Positions 24,501-37,346 of a stretch of 64,000 nt of DNA are shown in pieces. Both the position numbers and the translations under genes were made by a program. Source of the DNA: Filosporella fistucella (lineage: Eukaryota; Ascomycota; Leotiomycetes; Helotiales); the NCBI GenBank assembly GCA_030077755.1, contig JAQJZZ010000008.1:1612001-1676000 (forward strand), read 5' to 3'. The notes under the pieces were generated by a model. It searched no databases and was not told where the DNA came from. It worked only from the letters and a program-made list of their open reading frames with translations. Every line of letters starts with the position of its first letter. Position 1 is the stretch's first letter.

Positions 24501-27500
24501 AGTAGGAAAACCGTTGCCTCGTAGCTTTTCGCAAGTGAGCTCACCACTGCATCCTTAGTATTGCGTCTGAATGGTTTCCGGGCTGCCACTACATCTCTGA
24601 GCAGTGCATCTCTAGCGAGTTTGAGTGCTCCTGGCTCAGTAAAATCCGCAAGCGCCTCCTCATCCCCTTCAAGATGGGAATTTATGTACCATTTGCGGAG
24701 ATCTTGATCGCTAATCTTTTCAATAGCGAGGTACCATGTGGTCCATCGAGAACCAGTATATCGGACACCGAGCACGAGAAGAACAATGAATGCGTAGATA
24801 ACCACAAGATAAATCTGGATATCTTTATCAGGAATCCAAGTTGTCATAATAGGGGATATGAAAAGAAATGGCACCACCATGATGATGACGGGCCGACCCT
24901 GTACATATATGAGCATGCGATTTGACGAAGATATGTCTACTTACTGATTGAAATGCTGAGCCAGGATACTGGAAGTTGGCCAGAGTTGCCAGCAAACATA
25001 AATAAGATGTCAACGCGATCAAATACAGGAAAAAGACAAATCCAGCGCTAGGCCCATCGATAGTACCCACTGCAGTCAACCCTACGACTCCGATTACAAG
25101 TGTAAAGGCAAACCCGCCGACGAGACGTGTGACAACGAACATGTTCATAGCCGAGAAAGCCATTGAGATCAAATAATATGATCCACCGCAGGTAATCCAC
25201 GTTCCAACAGCTCCAGAGATTAACAATGATAACATCAAAGCTAGTGTGGCGGAATGCCGTTCCGAATCTGACATCTTGTAACTTAGATAGAGCCCTCTAC
25301 CAGTCGTTGTGAGGAGAAGGATATCAAGCAGTGCAGGTATGGCGAAGACGCTCAGGAACGTGAATCGCTGGTGAGCAGCCATAGATGATTTCTTGGAATT
25401 CGGATCAACGTCGATTTTTGCTGCAGCATACGCCGAGGGCGTTGCCGGTTCTGCGTCCGACCAGAGTGGAGGTTGGTGGCCTGCTTGATGGTGGTACTGA
25501 CGATACCGGTCAGACAAGAGCTTTCCGAATGCACTAGGTGTAAGATCAAAATACGCTTCACATCGTGCCCCTGTTGCAAATAGCTCAGCAAAAGCTGCCG
25601 CTTGATCACTCTGATCATTGAAAAGGGTATTCCTGTCGGTCACTTCCATGTAGGCTTCATCAAACGCATGCTTTCTCATTGCACAGAATATCGAGAATGC
25701 TATGAGGTCAAGCCTCGAATCAATCTGACCGGCTTCGATGCTTCCAGCAAGGCTCGCGGTAAGCTTCTGGAGAGCTGACAGGTTGCGAGACTTCAAAATC
25801 TCTGTTACCGCGATGTCAACTTGGAGAAAATCCTCTAGTGCTATGGAAGGATCGGGATGTTGGCAGTTCATTTGTTGATACCACTGAATCCGAGCCTTGA
25901 TCAAATCTCGAGCTGTTGATCGACCACTCAGATATCCACTCGTGCTCGTCTCTTTCAGCTGCGCAAAGTCTACTGAATCCAGAAGCTGCTTTTCGCAAGC
26001 CGTGCGAATCAAGCGGGCAAGTGTCGGATCTCCAGTAACAGGGGATAGGTTAAGTTGCTGAACAAATTTCAACAATTCTGTGGGTGATAGGAGAGCGATA
26101 TCATTCAGAATTCTTGCAGGTAAGTTGGAGTGTTCCACCAGAGTCTTCTCCCACTCTGAAAATACAATTTCGGCTTGAAGGCATTCATGTCTCGGACTTC
26201 CTCGATTGGACAAGAAAGTGTGCAGGATCACACCTATAACATCGCACGCTCCTCGAGAGATAAAAATATTCAGAATTCCTTCCTCGTCTATTTCATAGAC
26301 CGTCCAAAATCGCACACCTGGTTGTATTTGAAACCCTGAATCCAATCCAATGTATGCTCGAAGTGGCGGCGGAATGTTTTCTTCCAGTGTTGAGAGCTGT
26401 CGAGCTAGTATTTGCACTGCAGCAAGTGTATCAGACACATGTCGGGTGCCTTGGCTTGTGATGGAGTCGTAAAAGGCTTGCAGCCTCTTTCCCATTTGCT
26501 GCAGCTGCGTGTGTTTGATCTCATCAAGCAGCGCCATATCCTTCAGCCGCCTCTGAGACTGGACCACATCATTGAAAGATTTGGTTGTAACATCGAGGCC
26601 AAGAGGGAAGCAGCCAAGATAATTATAAGGGGTACCCTTTGGAGAGCTTGATATTGCATGCTGGGATTTGTGGTCCATTATTGAAAGCCAACTCAATGCT
26701 CCTAGGGATATTGAGGACTGCGAGCCTGCTGGACTCGTTGACTCGTTGTGACTAGCGCCTGAGGAAGTGTACGAAGAGCTTCGATAATATTTATGCCTCT
26801 CAGTAGAACTTGTTGTGCTTAGGCTGGAAAGCTCCATGGAGTCGAGTGACCTCGTTTTCTCGCTCTGAGGGGCATGACGAATGGCAAGCACTGAATGCAG
26901 ACTAGCTAGCGACTTATGATTTTCTAAGCAATACTGTGATGTGATCTTTGCTGACATTAGTAGATATTCAAAATGATGAATAGATATCAGCATATATAGC
27001 ACTCACCGTTTGATTAAAACGCCATTTTTCGTGGACCGTCATGACACGCAATTCTTTCAACCAGTCAAATGCTCCCAAAGGTTCTTTTTGGATCAAGGAA
27101 GACTGAGCTGATTTCAGAGCTGATCTGCTGCCTACCCACGACAAAGCACTGTAAAATCTTGACCACTGGTAGCTTCTTTTCACTACCGCATTGAGGGGCG
27201 CGGCATCATCGTCGATTGTCTCCCAAAGCAGAACGACAAAGCTTCTCAAACACGCCTGAGAGACAAATGCTTTGATAGTTGGCCGCATTTCCGCCATCTG
27301 AAATGCATCTCGCTCTTCTCCACTTGCTGATATGGTGCCATTGCGAATCACAAGCCCTGTCACCTCCTCTAATTCGGCCAGGGAAGGGTCCAATAAAAAC
27401 TTTGGGCCAGAAGATTCAAGGTAAACAGATAGTCCAAGAGAAGCTACGAAAATGATGAATTCTTCCAGTAGAGAAACCGAGAGCCTAGATTCCCAATTAA

Positions 27501-28263
27501 CTATGACGATGCCAGTAAAACTGTGTTGTTCGCCAGTAATTTTCGCAGACACTTGAACTACTCTTTGTAGCCAGCCTGTAATGGATATAATAGGATGCTG
27601 AGAATGATGGCCAGCGATGAAGTCGACGTCCAAGCGCGCTAAAGTCTGGGGAGAAATGGCATACTGTCCCGATGACATTGCTTCGATGACGCCCGCTTGC
27701 GATGGGTCGACAATGAGGAGGTCCCATTCTGCCAACAGTTGTATCTGATGGTGATTTGGGGGCGATTCGAATTCACCCAGATAAATGCCATAACTGCCCG
27801 GTCTTTTGGTTGTTTTCTCGATTCGATAGGGATGAAGACTCGCAGCGACTATTGAAATGTACGTTCGTGCAGCTGAAGGTATCTTTTTAGAACTAGCCTT
27901 CCGCTTCTGGTTTTGTCAGCATTCGCCTCCAAAATCTCCAAAGGAAATGGACTTCACAATGCTAAAAACCTCCAGGGGTTCATTCAAACACAGAGGTTTT
28001 GGCCAGTGATGAAAGAAAGATAGCTTTAAAAAATCTGCGACCAGTGACTTACTGCCCAAATACTTCGGAGTTTTATAAATGATAAGTATAACAAGAAGAC
28101 AAATCCAAGTCCAGCGGAGCCGAGGATCAAACCGACGAGAACCTAACATAACATCAGTATACAACAGCTTTTTTGAAGAGACATTTCGATAACTTACAAG
28201 CTGCCACCAGTCATGAAACAGATCATGCCAACCAGCAGCTTGCACACCGGTGATCTGAGCCAT
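18588..28263 (-). CDS. gtb3: Giant membrane glycosyltransferase, GT4, Gtb3-like (GAG synthase candidate)
   Basis: Thirteen exons encode 2947 aa: 28263-28198, 28142-28053, 27906-27007, 26945-24945, 24898-24344, 24288-24162, 24046-23753, 23700-23684, 23631-22946, 22892-20753, 20704-20366, 20266-19802 and 19751-18588. Order: one transmembrane helix (~23-45) and a basic stretch; a region (~70-300) with LAEWDLLIVDP and barrel-like strands resembling polysaccharide hydrolases; a long helical region; about ten or more membrane helices (~880-1450); then a C-terminal GT-B glycosyltransferase (~1750-2800). That domain has EGGGVSACRRD (~2256, PelF-like acceptor loop) and the GT4 EX7E motif in SEGLPLALGE (Glu2668, Glu2676). 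The last ~130 residues are Ser/Arg-rich. Family knowledge: Gtb3 makes galactosaminogalactan from UDP-GalNAc/UDP-Gal at the plasma membrane. Divergent from the deacetylase gene. The start could lie upstream in another exon; 28263 is the first good ATG. Confidence 0.88.
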
Positions 28264-29972
28264 TACAGAGAACAACTGAACACTCAAGGAGCTCTGGTCA
28301 TCCAAGGAAGGTTGACAAAGTAGAACTCCGACGACTGATTTCCGGCATATCAAAGATTAATTAGACACTTTGGTCCCGTAGAATCGTCAGCTCAATGTAA
28401 ATGCTAGAACCACGTGGCGATGCACAAGGCTATGCGGGAAGCAAAAATTTCGAGTAACATCGTGTCTACAGAAAAACACCAGAAGCCACCTGCAGAAGTG
28501 GAAGTCCAAAAAGGCGTCTTCACGCAGGGCACATCGTCCGGCCAGGCGGATGAATGTTTTCTAAAGGCACCTACCTGCAAAGTAGACCTGTCAAATATAG
28601 AATAGGCAGGATCCGTGGACCTGGCGGTCCTAACTCTCGGGCCGTCTTCCAAGAATTACTTCTCCAGTCTTGGTGCCAGCCATAACTGGAGATGGAGAGT
28701 GAAAATGGAATTATCTATGGGTCAAGCGACCCTTCATTGGGACATACACCAAATTGACAAGAGATATGCACCATCAAAAAGAGACAAGGAGTATCAAGAT
28801 CATCTAGACGAGGGTGTCCCGCACTTGGAGAGTCTCGTCGGGTTGCTATGTGACACTGGGACAGGCAAGCCATCTTGGTCAATATTTGCCTGAGCTGAGA
28901 TGAATGAAGAGACGAGGGGAAATTGTCTGCAGATTCCACGGCAGAATAAAGGCGGTTTAATATGATCTGATATAGTGTGCTATGTTGATGGAGAGAATAA
29001 ATGAAGCTTCCTCTGCGATGAGGTTCAGCTGCTAGCGTGTTTCGGATAAATCTGTACTAGTGCCTCCCGCTTAAATTCTAGCGTGGCTGCCATCTTTCAC
29101 TCCTTTGCAGCACCGACAGTTTCCTTCCAACATCTGTTCTTCACTCACCGCAAATTCGGATGCCGATGAGACCTTCATGGCGGACAAATGACCCGGCACT
29201 GACCAGAGATTGTATGGGACTTGTTGCCGAAGCGATGTACCTGAACTAGGTTGGTGATGACGGAGATCGGGCGGGGATTTTTATTTCTCGCATGGGATCT
29301 GTTGGGGTTCCCCCAGACTAATTGATGCATGGTCTTGATCTGGTTGCCATTCCACGACGAGTTCTCCCATTCATCCAGGCAATCCGGTACCAGTCGTCGG
29401 GTAGCTAATGTGCAAACTACATCTATCTGATATATCCATATTGACTTGTTGCGCGGACAGCGCCATGGACCCACGGCTCCAATATCGGGTGTGGTTCTTG
29501 GCTGGGGTCGACATCCTCATTGCCCTGTCTATCCAGTGCCGCAGCAGGTACTGGCGACTTATTTCTGGAGTAACCACCTTAATGGTAATATTCTATACCT
29601 CCTAACTTTGAAGCGATATTTGTGTTGGCCTGGTCTATTCGCGAACAATGACTGTCCTCATTTCCCGTACACAGTTGTCCCTGAAATGCATGGTGTTGTA
29701 CAGAGCCGGGACATAGTGTAGCCCAAAAGGAAGCCCTTTAGAATGCCCGAGCTACTCTAAGTAACGTTATATCATGTTCTATACCATACATGGACAGTTA
29801 CGCCTTAGGGTTACTTGTCCACGTATGCATATTCATCAGATTCGGCGAAAGTTTTTTCACACCTTGTTTGGAGACTTCTGGTTTGAATTGTCTTCTTTTA
29901 TATAATTGTTCGGTGTTTCTGGAAGCACGCCAGCATCGTCGAATCATTCCCGCTCAGGTCTTGGCATATACA
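28264..29972. promoter_or_regulatory. Shared divergent promoter region of gtb3-like and agd3-like genes
   Basis: A 1.7 kb region between the divergent start codons of the glycosyltransferase and the deacetylase. No convincing coding frame occupies it. Divergent cluster genes of one pathway are often co-controlled from such a region. I could not pick out a specific operator with confidence. Confidence 0.5.
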
Positions 29973-32859
29973 ATGTTTATCCGACAGCTGAAATTGTGTG
30001 TGCTGGCCTCAGTCCTGTGCCTTTCTTCAACTCAAGGACACAACTGCAACCACCGACGGTCTGATCCTGGTGCAGAGAATGACGGTATACTGAATTTGCA
30101 GTCTCTGGCGCAAGCTCCTGCGCCGAAGCCTCTGGTGACCCTTCAGTCAGACCAAGCATCGCTGCCAGCGAATACAACAACTGTGACTGCGATCAACGTA
30201 TCTGCAGCTGCAGCAGGTGAAACAATCGATGCAATTGCCTTGGTCATAGCTCGTGACCAGGCCTCGGCATATTCGGCATACTCAGGCTTAAATGATAGAG
30301 GAATACCTTACGCTCTCGTACTTGTTCCATCTACTGGTACAAAGTTACCGACTCTTAACAACTCTGCAACACATGGGAACTTTGGCCTCATCGTTGTACT
30401 TTCGGAAGTCAGCTACAATTACGGTGCTACACAAGGTTATCAGAGCGCACTAACACCTGCTCAATGGAAGTCATTGTATCAGTACCAAATTCAGTTTGGT
30501 GTTCGCATGGTGAGACTGGATGTTGCACCGTCAGCTGACACTGGAACACAATCATTGGGGGGGTGCTGTACAGGTGAACAGCTTGTGTCTATCAGTAATG
30601 CAAGTGCCTTTCCTGGCGCTGGATTAAGGGTGTAAGCAAGAGTCAGTCATGATTGAAGTACTATACTAACAATTTCACAGCGGTGCAGGGGTCGGGACAA
30701 AAGGGCTCTATCATTATCCCGCCAAGATTGTAAATCCAAAGATTGCGATTGAGTTTGCTCAGTTTGGACCTGCTACAGCTGATAACTACACCACAAACTC
30801 CACTGCTGCTGTGATTAACAACATTGATGGCCGAGAACAGGTATGGTTGAGATTGAGGTCGTAGCGTCTGCTGACAAATATAGATGGTGTTCTTCACTAC
30901 TTTCAGTACACAGTGGTCTTTGGCATCAACACTCCTCCAACACGCATGGATTCAATGGGCAACTCGCGGCCTATGTAAGTTGTCATATGATCGACAATAA
31001 TAGTGTGGTTACTGACTACCAAAGATGTCGGATACAGAAGGGCAATGTTGAGTACCCAAGGTGAGTCTCAATGCCCATTTCGAAGTTATCACTCCCTCTT
31101 CAATCATCCATCACGCCAATTATGCCTGTCATTGCTTTTTATCAGATGCTTACTAGATAAAATAGTTGATGATATGTTCTTGTAAGAACACCGAAGATAC
31201 TCAAGGCATTCCCACTAACTCGACGATAGAGAGACGCCAATGTTCGACTCAGGTGAAAATTTCCGGGTGTCAGTTGCTGACATGAACCACGCCGTTGAAC
31301 ATATGAAGAGCATCAACTCTCGTCTGAACCCAGGAAGTAAATGGTTTCTCGAAATTGGCCATAATGGTAATGGCAACATTGAGGTTAGTATTTTGCATCC
31401 CCTTTACCGAGATTGACGGCACAAGTGACTAACATTTCAACTAACAGAAAGCTGACAAGACCACCAAGACCGGAGTGTCTTGCACTCCAGGCCCAAGTAC
31501 ATACATCATTCCGAATATAAATTGCATTTCATCCCATTCTTCTTGGCTATTGCTAACACAACACAGTTGAATACGGTGACCAGATTGACACCGCACTAGA
31601 ATTCGCGAAGCCCAAGGGTACAGGATCGAATCTCTGGCCTGCATCCTCTGTTAGCGACTACGGCAATTACTCCCTGGCGTGTATGCAAAAAGATCCCCTC
31701 TTTGTATGGTGGCAAAAGACCTCGAATCTGAATGAATTTGCGCACGTCTCGCACACCTTCAGTCATGAAGACGAAAACAATGCTACGTATTTTGATGTGT
31801 TCCGTGAGATCACATGGAACAAGGGATGGCTAGCTGCATCAGGGATATCTGCTGCGAAGATGTTTAGCGGTACTGGCATTATCCCACCAGCGATCACGGG
31901 ATTGCACAATGGAGATGCACTTCAAGCTTGGGCGGATAATGGCATCGTACATGTTGTTGGAGATAATACACGAAAGCCATTGCTTAATACAGTATGCTAC
32001 ATTCTTTTCATTCAGTTGAATGAAAACTGGACTAACGGGTCTTTCTAGGTCAATGAACACTGGCCCTTGATATCGACAGTCCAAGACAATGGTTATGCCG
32101 GTATTCAGATCACTCCCCGTTGGGCTTCAAACATATATTACAATGTGCGTATGCCCTCTACCATCTGAACTTGAAAAGCTTACCAGATACCACAGTGCAA
32201 CTATGCCGACTGCGTCCTCGCTGAATGGAGAAATGTATCAAAAGGTGTGGGTGATATCTATGATATCCTTAACACCGAAAGAGACACCAGCGTTCGTCAC
32301 TTACTTGGTCTGCATCACGATCCTTTTATGTTCCATCAAGCGAATTTGATGTTCGAGGATGCCGATATGTACACGATGAGTGATGATATCACGACCGTTA
32401 TGACATTGCAAGAGGTGTGGATGGAGTATGTAGTAAGAGAGTACATCAGACTGTAAGTACACATGTCCCACAGGTGGAACTTCCGCTCATTGATACAGTG
32501 TCGACTGGCCTCTTATCTCACTCAAACACGACGATGTAAGTGCTTTCCTTCTATTCCATTTCGACCTCTTATTGACATGTCCAAAGATCGCCGCCTCCTT
32601 CCGAGACAGAATGACCCGCGATAATTGCAAGCCATATATGAGCTATTCTGTTGACGTTGCCCAGAAAATCATCACCTCTGTCACCGTCTCAACATCTGGA
32701 AGCTCTTGCCCTGTTCCGATCCCCGTGACATTCCCTGGCTCAGTAAAAGACACGAAAGGCGCAACAGTCGAACAACTCGGCAACGATCCTTTAATACTTT
32801 GGGTAACGTTCTCCGGGAAGCCTGTCACATTCGATCTCAAGAAGCCTCTTCCTCTCTGA
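29973..32859 (+). CDS. agd3: Secreted polysaccharide N-deacetylase, Agd3-like (CE18)
   Basis: Predicted to remove acetyl groups from GalNAc in galactosaminogalactan outside the cell, making the polymer cationic and adhesive. Twelve exons: 29973-30631, 30681-30840, 30884-30974, 31025-31060, 31166-31181, 31230-31383, 31448-31496, 31567-31991, 32049-32144, 32187-32452, 32499-32535 and 32587-32859 (753 aa). A signal peptide (MFIRQLKLCVLASVLCLSSTQG) is followed by an N-terminal beta-rich region (CBM87 position). The NodB-type metal site is visible as VDDMF (Asp317/Asp318) and SHTFSHEDENN (His451, His455). Family-typical GLHHDPFMFHQAN lies near the C-terminal part, and a beta-sandwich-like end follows. 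All key residues are present, so it should be active. Exon 5 is only 16 bases and carries the VDD motif. Confidence 0.93.
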
Positions 32860-35800
32860 TCTCTCTCTTGATCTGGCAGCATGGCGGCAAGGAAAAAATT
32901 ATGGCAAGGTCATTGCATGGTTTATTGGGAAAGGTGCATCATAATAAATCTCTATAGTACTGTACAGCCCTAAATTGCAAAATCAATATACAAAAGCATC
33001 AAGCATCTGTCTCAAGTCTTTTTCATCCGCAGCAGTGATCACTCCTTTCGGGCAGACCAAGAAAGCCCAACTTGTTGTGTACCGCATCTCGATCTTCCAA
33101 TCTACAACACGCCACATTTCCGGTGAGCTGGCAGCTTTCCCCGCATTTTCAGATGCAGGAAGAAAATTCATGCAGACAAGCTGTGGAACGTTATTAAATT
33201 TGCAGATACGATACTAGAATCTGCAGATGTAGATCTAGCTCCTCTGGATCGATCGAGCCGAAGAGCAAATTGCCCACCCAAAAGAGCCAGATTCTCTGCC
33301 ATAGTCACTCAGAAAAGACATTCAATTAATGGAATCATCTAGCCAACGTCAATATGCAACATTTATACATCCATGCTGTATATCCAATATTTGGGGTAAT
33401 CCAGAATGCCACGATCGTCAGGGCCATCGACTTGGCAATCAGCCTAAGGTGCGGCAGCTTTCCCAGATGCCTGTTCCCCAGATCGCCAGTCTATAGTACC
33501 CCGTGATGATCATAAGCTTCCCGCCTAGATACATACATGATTCGCCTGCAGTTGTCGCAATAGGGCAGTGTTGAAAATTTATTCGGCACTTGCTGCAGCA
33601 AACTTAGAGGGAAAAGTAATTTCGGGTATTCAACTTCAGCCTCGTGGCGTTCCCTTCGAGACGAGACCCACATCTGAAATGTGTGTACATATCTGCAACC
33701 TCGGGCCTTTGAATTCGGTTTGTTCAAGATGAGCAATTACTTGGGTGACGTCAGCTTGAGCCTTGGGCGGAAGGTGCAGTCCGGGTGAGAGTTCTCTACA
33801 AGTCTCCTTCCGCTCTCGTTTTGGAGTCATGCGGTACTTCTTTTGAAGAAAGTTCTTTGTTCCTAACTCCCACAGGAGCCTCATGATCTGAAAAAGCTTC
33901 ACGATCTACACCCAAATTCTCTCGTTTGCTACCCGAGACCCCTTGCAAAGAAGGGGCCGCCATGTCTGGAGGGATTTTCCCAAGGTCAGAAAAAACAACA
34001 ACACACAAAATCCACAGCTCATGCAGCTTACCATGCATATTCCTTGGAGTGGCTATGGCTGCTGTCATCTTTGGAGTTTCTCTAGGAGTAGGATTGGGAT
34101 TCGGTCTCACCAGACGCACGTTGTCGCCAGCCACAAATCACACCATTACCTGAATTGATTCACAACTTCGGGCTCAGATGACAGGTAGGAACTCCACAGC
34201 CGGTCAAGGACAATTGAGTAACCACATCCTCGACTAGACTGCTGTATTGATGGTAAGACTTACTATCTTGATATCCGGCATTGTAATCAACTATTGTTGA
34301 GCTACGTCAAATGAACATTGCGGTATCAACTCGGGATACCCCTCTCCAAAAGACACGACATGCTGCTCACAGGTGCATTTGGGGGTGGCGGATGAATGCC
34401 AATTCTGCAGAACTGCTTAGACCAGCTATGGAGACTGGCTTGCGATGGAAACATCACAAAGTACATGTTTCTGAGGGAGCTCACTCATTCTCACAAAGTG
34501 GTTGTGTTATTTCACATGTCAAATTTCACTGGGAATTGCTACGTACAGGGGAAATCTGGACGCAAGTGGAGTGAAATGAAACTTTAATCGATTTTGTTTT
34601 GTATAAACTTACAGCTCACGATAACAGAGAAATGTATGTCCTTCAAATACAAGATCCCTTTAGCATTTCGTTGCTAATCAGAAAAAACAGACTCTAAAAC
34701 GCGATGCATCTGTGAGAGAAACTACTTCCAGCCTCAAACAGTCAGCCAGGCTTCGCCCCACAGACAGGAGACTTGACATTAGATGACTGGCGAAAGATAT
34801 GCTGACACTGGTGGATAAGGACCTTGCTTTCGTGTTGTTCCTACCGCTTGACTTCAGGCTGTTTTTGCGGCTGCAGGCTATAAGGCTTTCATAAATTAAA
34901 ACCTCCACTAAAACATCGGTTGACAAGATCAGAACGTGAAAATTGGCAAGACACAAGGAATGACACGTTATGAAATCTCATGCTGATGGCTTGATTGTGT
35001 TGATCGTAGACTCACTAGATGTCATGGACGCTGATGCTGCAGTAGCAATTGATTCAGCCAGAAGTACGGGCAGGAATGAGTGAATACGTACCCCATGAGA
35101 ATCCTCGCTGAAGACGACTCACGGACTCCGTTCTTCGAACAGTCTATCACAAAATAGATGCGAAAAATTTGACTTGCCAGGCCAAAGGCGTTAAAGTACC
35201 TCAATGTACATGAGACTTGAATCAATGCCGGGCAGTTTGAAATGCATCATTTATTTCCAACTAAACCCAATCCGTCCAAGAAACATCAAAATCAATTCAC
35301 TAATGGTGACTTTTCTTCTTCTGTGAAGCTCTTAGCTTATAAATTCTTGGGTTATAGTTTGCCCGATAAAGTTGACATTCAGGGTCATGGTACGAGGCTT
35401 TCGTCGTATATGAAGCACTGGGCTACCCGAATCTTGTGGGGTATTAACCGTGGCATTGCGGAGATGGCCCACATGAAGAGACTGATTAGATTGAGTTCCC
35501 AAGTGGCCCAATGTCGTACCAATGCCAGTGGAGTCATCGTGATCATAAACTACTCGACCATGGTCAGCGGTCCCTCGACATTTTATTGACCGCCGAAATA
35601 CGCCATTGCCGGCATATATAGCGAGAACTATCGTTCTTCGGATGGTAGGGCCGCGGAGATTTTGCGCGATGTGCGATGAGTATGGCGCATCTCCATTGAA
35701 AAATAGTATTGAATTGCACGATTGAGCCAGTCTAAAAGTCGTCGTTCGGAAATGGCTGGTGAACATCAGGGAAACTACAAAGATAAGGGAGACTCGCCTC

Positions 35801-37346
35801 GTTATGTACAATTATCGTCGTACTTAGGGTACTCTTTATCAGCTTCTTGCCTTCATTCATCCTTCAATGACAGAGATAAGAGGTTCTAAGAGTTGATACA
35901 CCTTACCCCACGCTCCAGTGACGCACATCCTGAAGGTGACAATAGGATCCGTACATTGGGTTTGTCTATATTTCGGGTTGAAAGCCCGAATAATTTCCGT
36001 GGAGTCATACAGGCTCCGTAGACAATAGCCGGGAAAACGGAACACCAGGAAACCCAAACCTTTCTCTACGCCACACGAAATTTGTACTTTCTAGCCATTT
36101 TTAAGGGGGAATTTCTTCTTGCTGAGACGAAAGCCAAGATTTTGCGTGGTAGAAATGCTCCGCTTGGATGAATAGCAATTCGTGGTAAGAATTGCAGCGC
36201 TGCCCCTGAGCTATGCGCATCTCACCGGCATATCTGGCCATGGAGAATTTCAGTGCCAAGTCTGTCGAATCTGCATGCCGATGTAGATCATTGCTGGGGA
36301 TTGACTGCCCTTGCTTACCCCAGACCAAGGGGCCAAAGCTGGAACAGTTCCCGTGGTGGAGGATCAACCGCAACTCGTATGCAAATCGCATCTCACTCAG
36401 GCGCGTAAAGCTTCACACCCTCAGAAAGAAAAGATGTGACTATTTCCGGCCCAGGTAGAAAAAAAACCAGCACACTCACATCAGTACCACGGCTGCTATT
36501 CTTGGGCTGAGGTGCTGTATCTTGACCGTGCTAGAGACCGAGGCGGGAAGTTGACTGCCAAAAATAATTACTGCTTCATGTCGATTGTCTTGGTATTCAT
36601 CAAGGCTCGTAAACCAAATCCAGAATTCCAGTCTAAATCTGGACAGGTCATGTGAAGGTGGAGGTCACACCATGAAGGTGAGAACATTTTGACCCGAATC
36701 ACGAAAACAGGACTGCCGAACAGAAGGAGATTTTTGAAACGTTTCGGATCTTTGTGTAGCACTGGCTTCGAGGGCCTGCAAAAATTGAGACGAAGATGAC
36801 GAATCCATCGTCCGGGTAGGGCAACATTTAATCTTCAGGTATGCTGCTCTGTGAAATAATTCCCTGTTATGCAGTGTGATCTTTGCGTTGGGTAGGATAG
36901 TACGAGTAGCCTCCTCCCCGAAAATATGCGGTACCTTGACTCCAGATGCGATGCAACACAGGCACAATTGAATGGGAACGATCGGATCCGAAGGTTAGCA
37001 GAGTCCACGCGTCTGTTGCTTTTCGTAATTTCCCTGCATTTGGGAGCGTTTCTAGAAGAAGCTTTCCAATATAGAAGTCCTCGCGCAGCATGCTGCCAAA
37101 TTGATCACGGCTGAGCGGGTGAAGAAAACCTGGCGTTGGCCAAATTGGCCGGACAAGCATCACCGAAGACCAATTTATCAGGCGAGGCGACCATGTTCCT
37201 GTGAGGCTACCGCTAGGTCTCCTTTGAACAAAAATATCTCGAAGGACCGCAATTTTCAGCGCTTTTGTCATATAAAGGGATGTACAGAATTCGTTGATGA
37301 GAAATATCCAAGCATTTGTTCAGAGATTGCGGGGTAAAGACTCAAC
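32860..37346. other. Gene-poor gap in the cluster, expected place of ega3 and sph3
   Basis: A 4.5 kb stretch between the deacetylase and the epimerase. Apart from the short membrane-anchor ORF at 33962, both strands show only short frames. I found no GH114 barrel motifs, no spherulin-4 (GH135) motifs and no transposase. Some frames that look longer (for example 35332-35811 on minus) lack an ATG at their beginning. The sequence could be decayed coding DNA. Confidence 0.55.
33962..34153 (+). pseudogene. Orphan type II membrane anchor ORF, possible ega3 remnant
   Basis: A 63-residue frame begins at an ATG in a good context (gccgccATGt). It has a short charged N-terminus, then one long hydrophobic helix ending LGVGLGFGLTRR, and stops soon after an N-glycosylation sequon (NHT). 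A charged N-terminus, a VGLGLGLTR-type helix and a Ser/Thr linker form the usual anchor of fungal type II membrane glycosidases. Here no catalytic domain follows, and no splice donor precedes the stop in frame. It sits where ega3, a membrane-anchored GH114 enzyme, lies in the Aspergillus GAG cluster. I infer a relic; it could instead be a small membrane protein or chance. Confidence 0.35.

Noticed and set aside
35332..35811. 159-codon minus frame in the cluster gap that seems to start with a signal peptide
   Set aside because: The apparent first codon is TTG, not ATG. The first real ATG falls after the hydrophobic stretch, and nothing matches ega3, sph3 or another family.
36867..37271. 134-codon minus frame just upstream of the epimerase
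   Set aside because: It overlaps the likely epimerase promoter, has no recognisable motif and no splice continuation.
32860..37346. Transposon insertion as the cause of the cluster gap
   Set aside because: No transposase or reverse transcriptase frame, terminal repeats or target-site duplication could be recognised.
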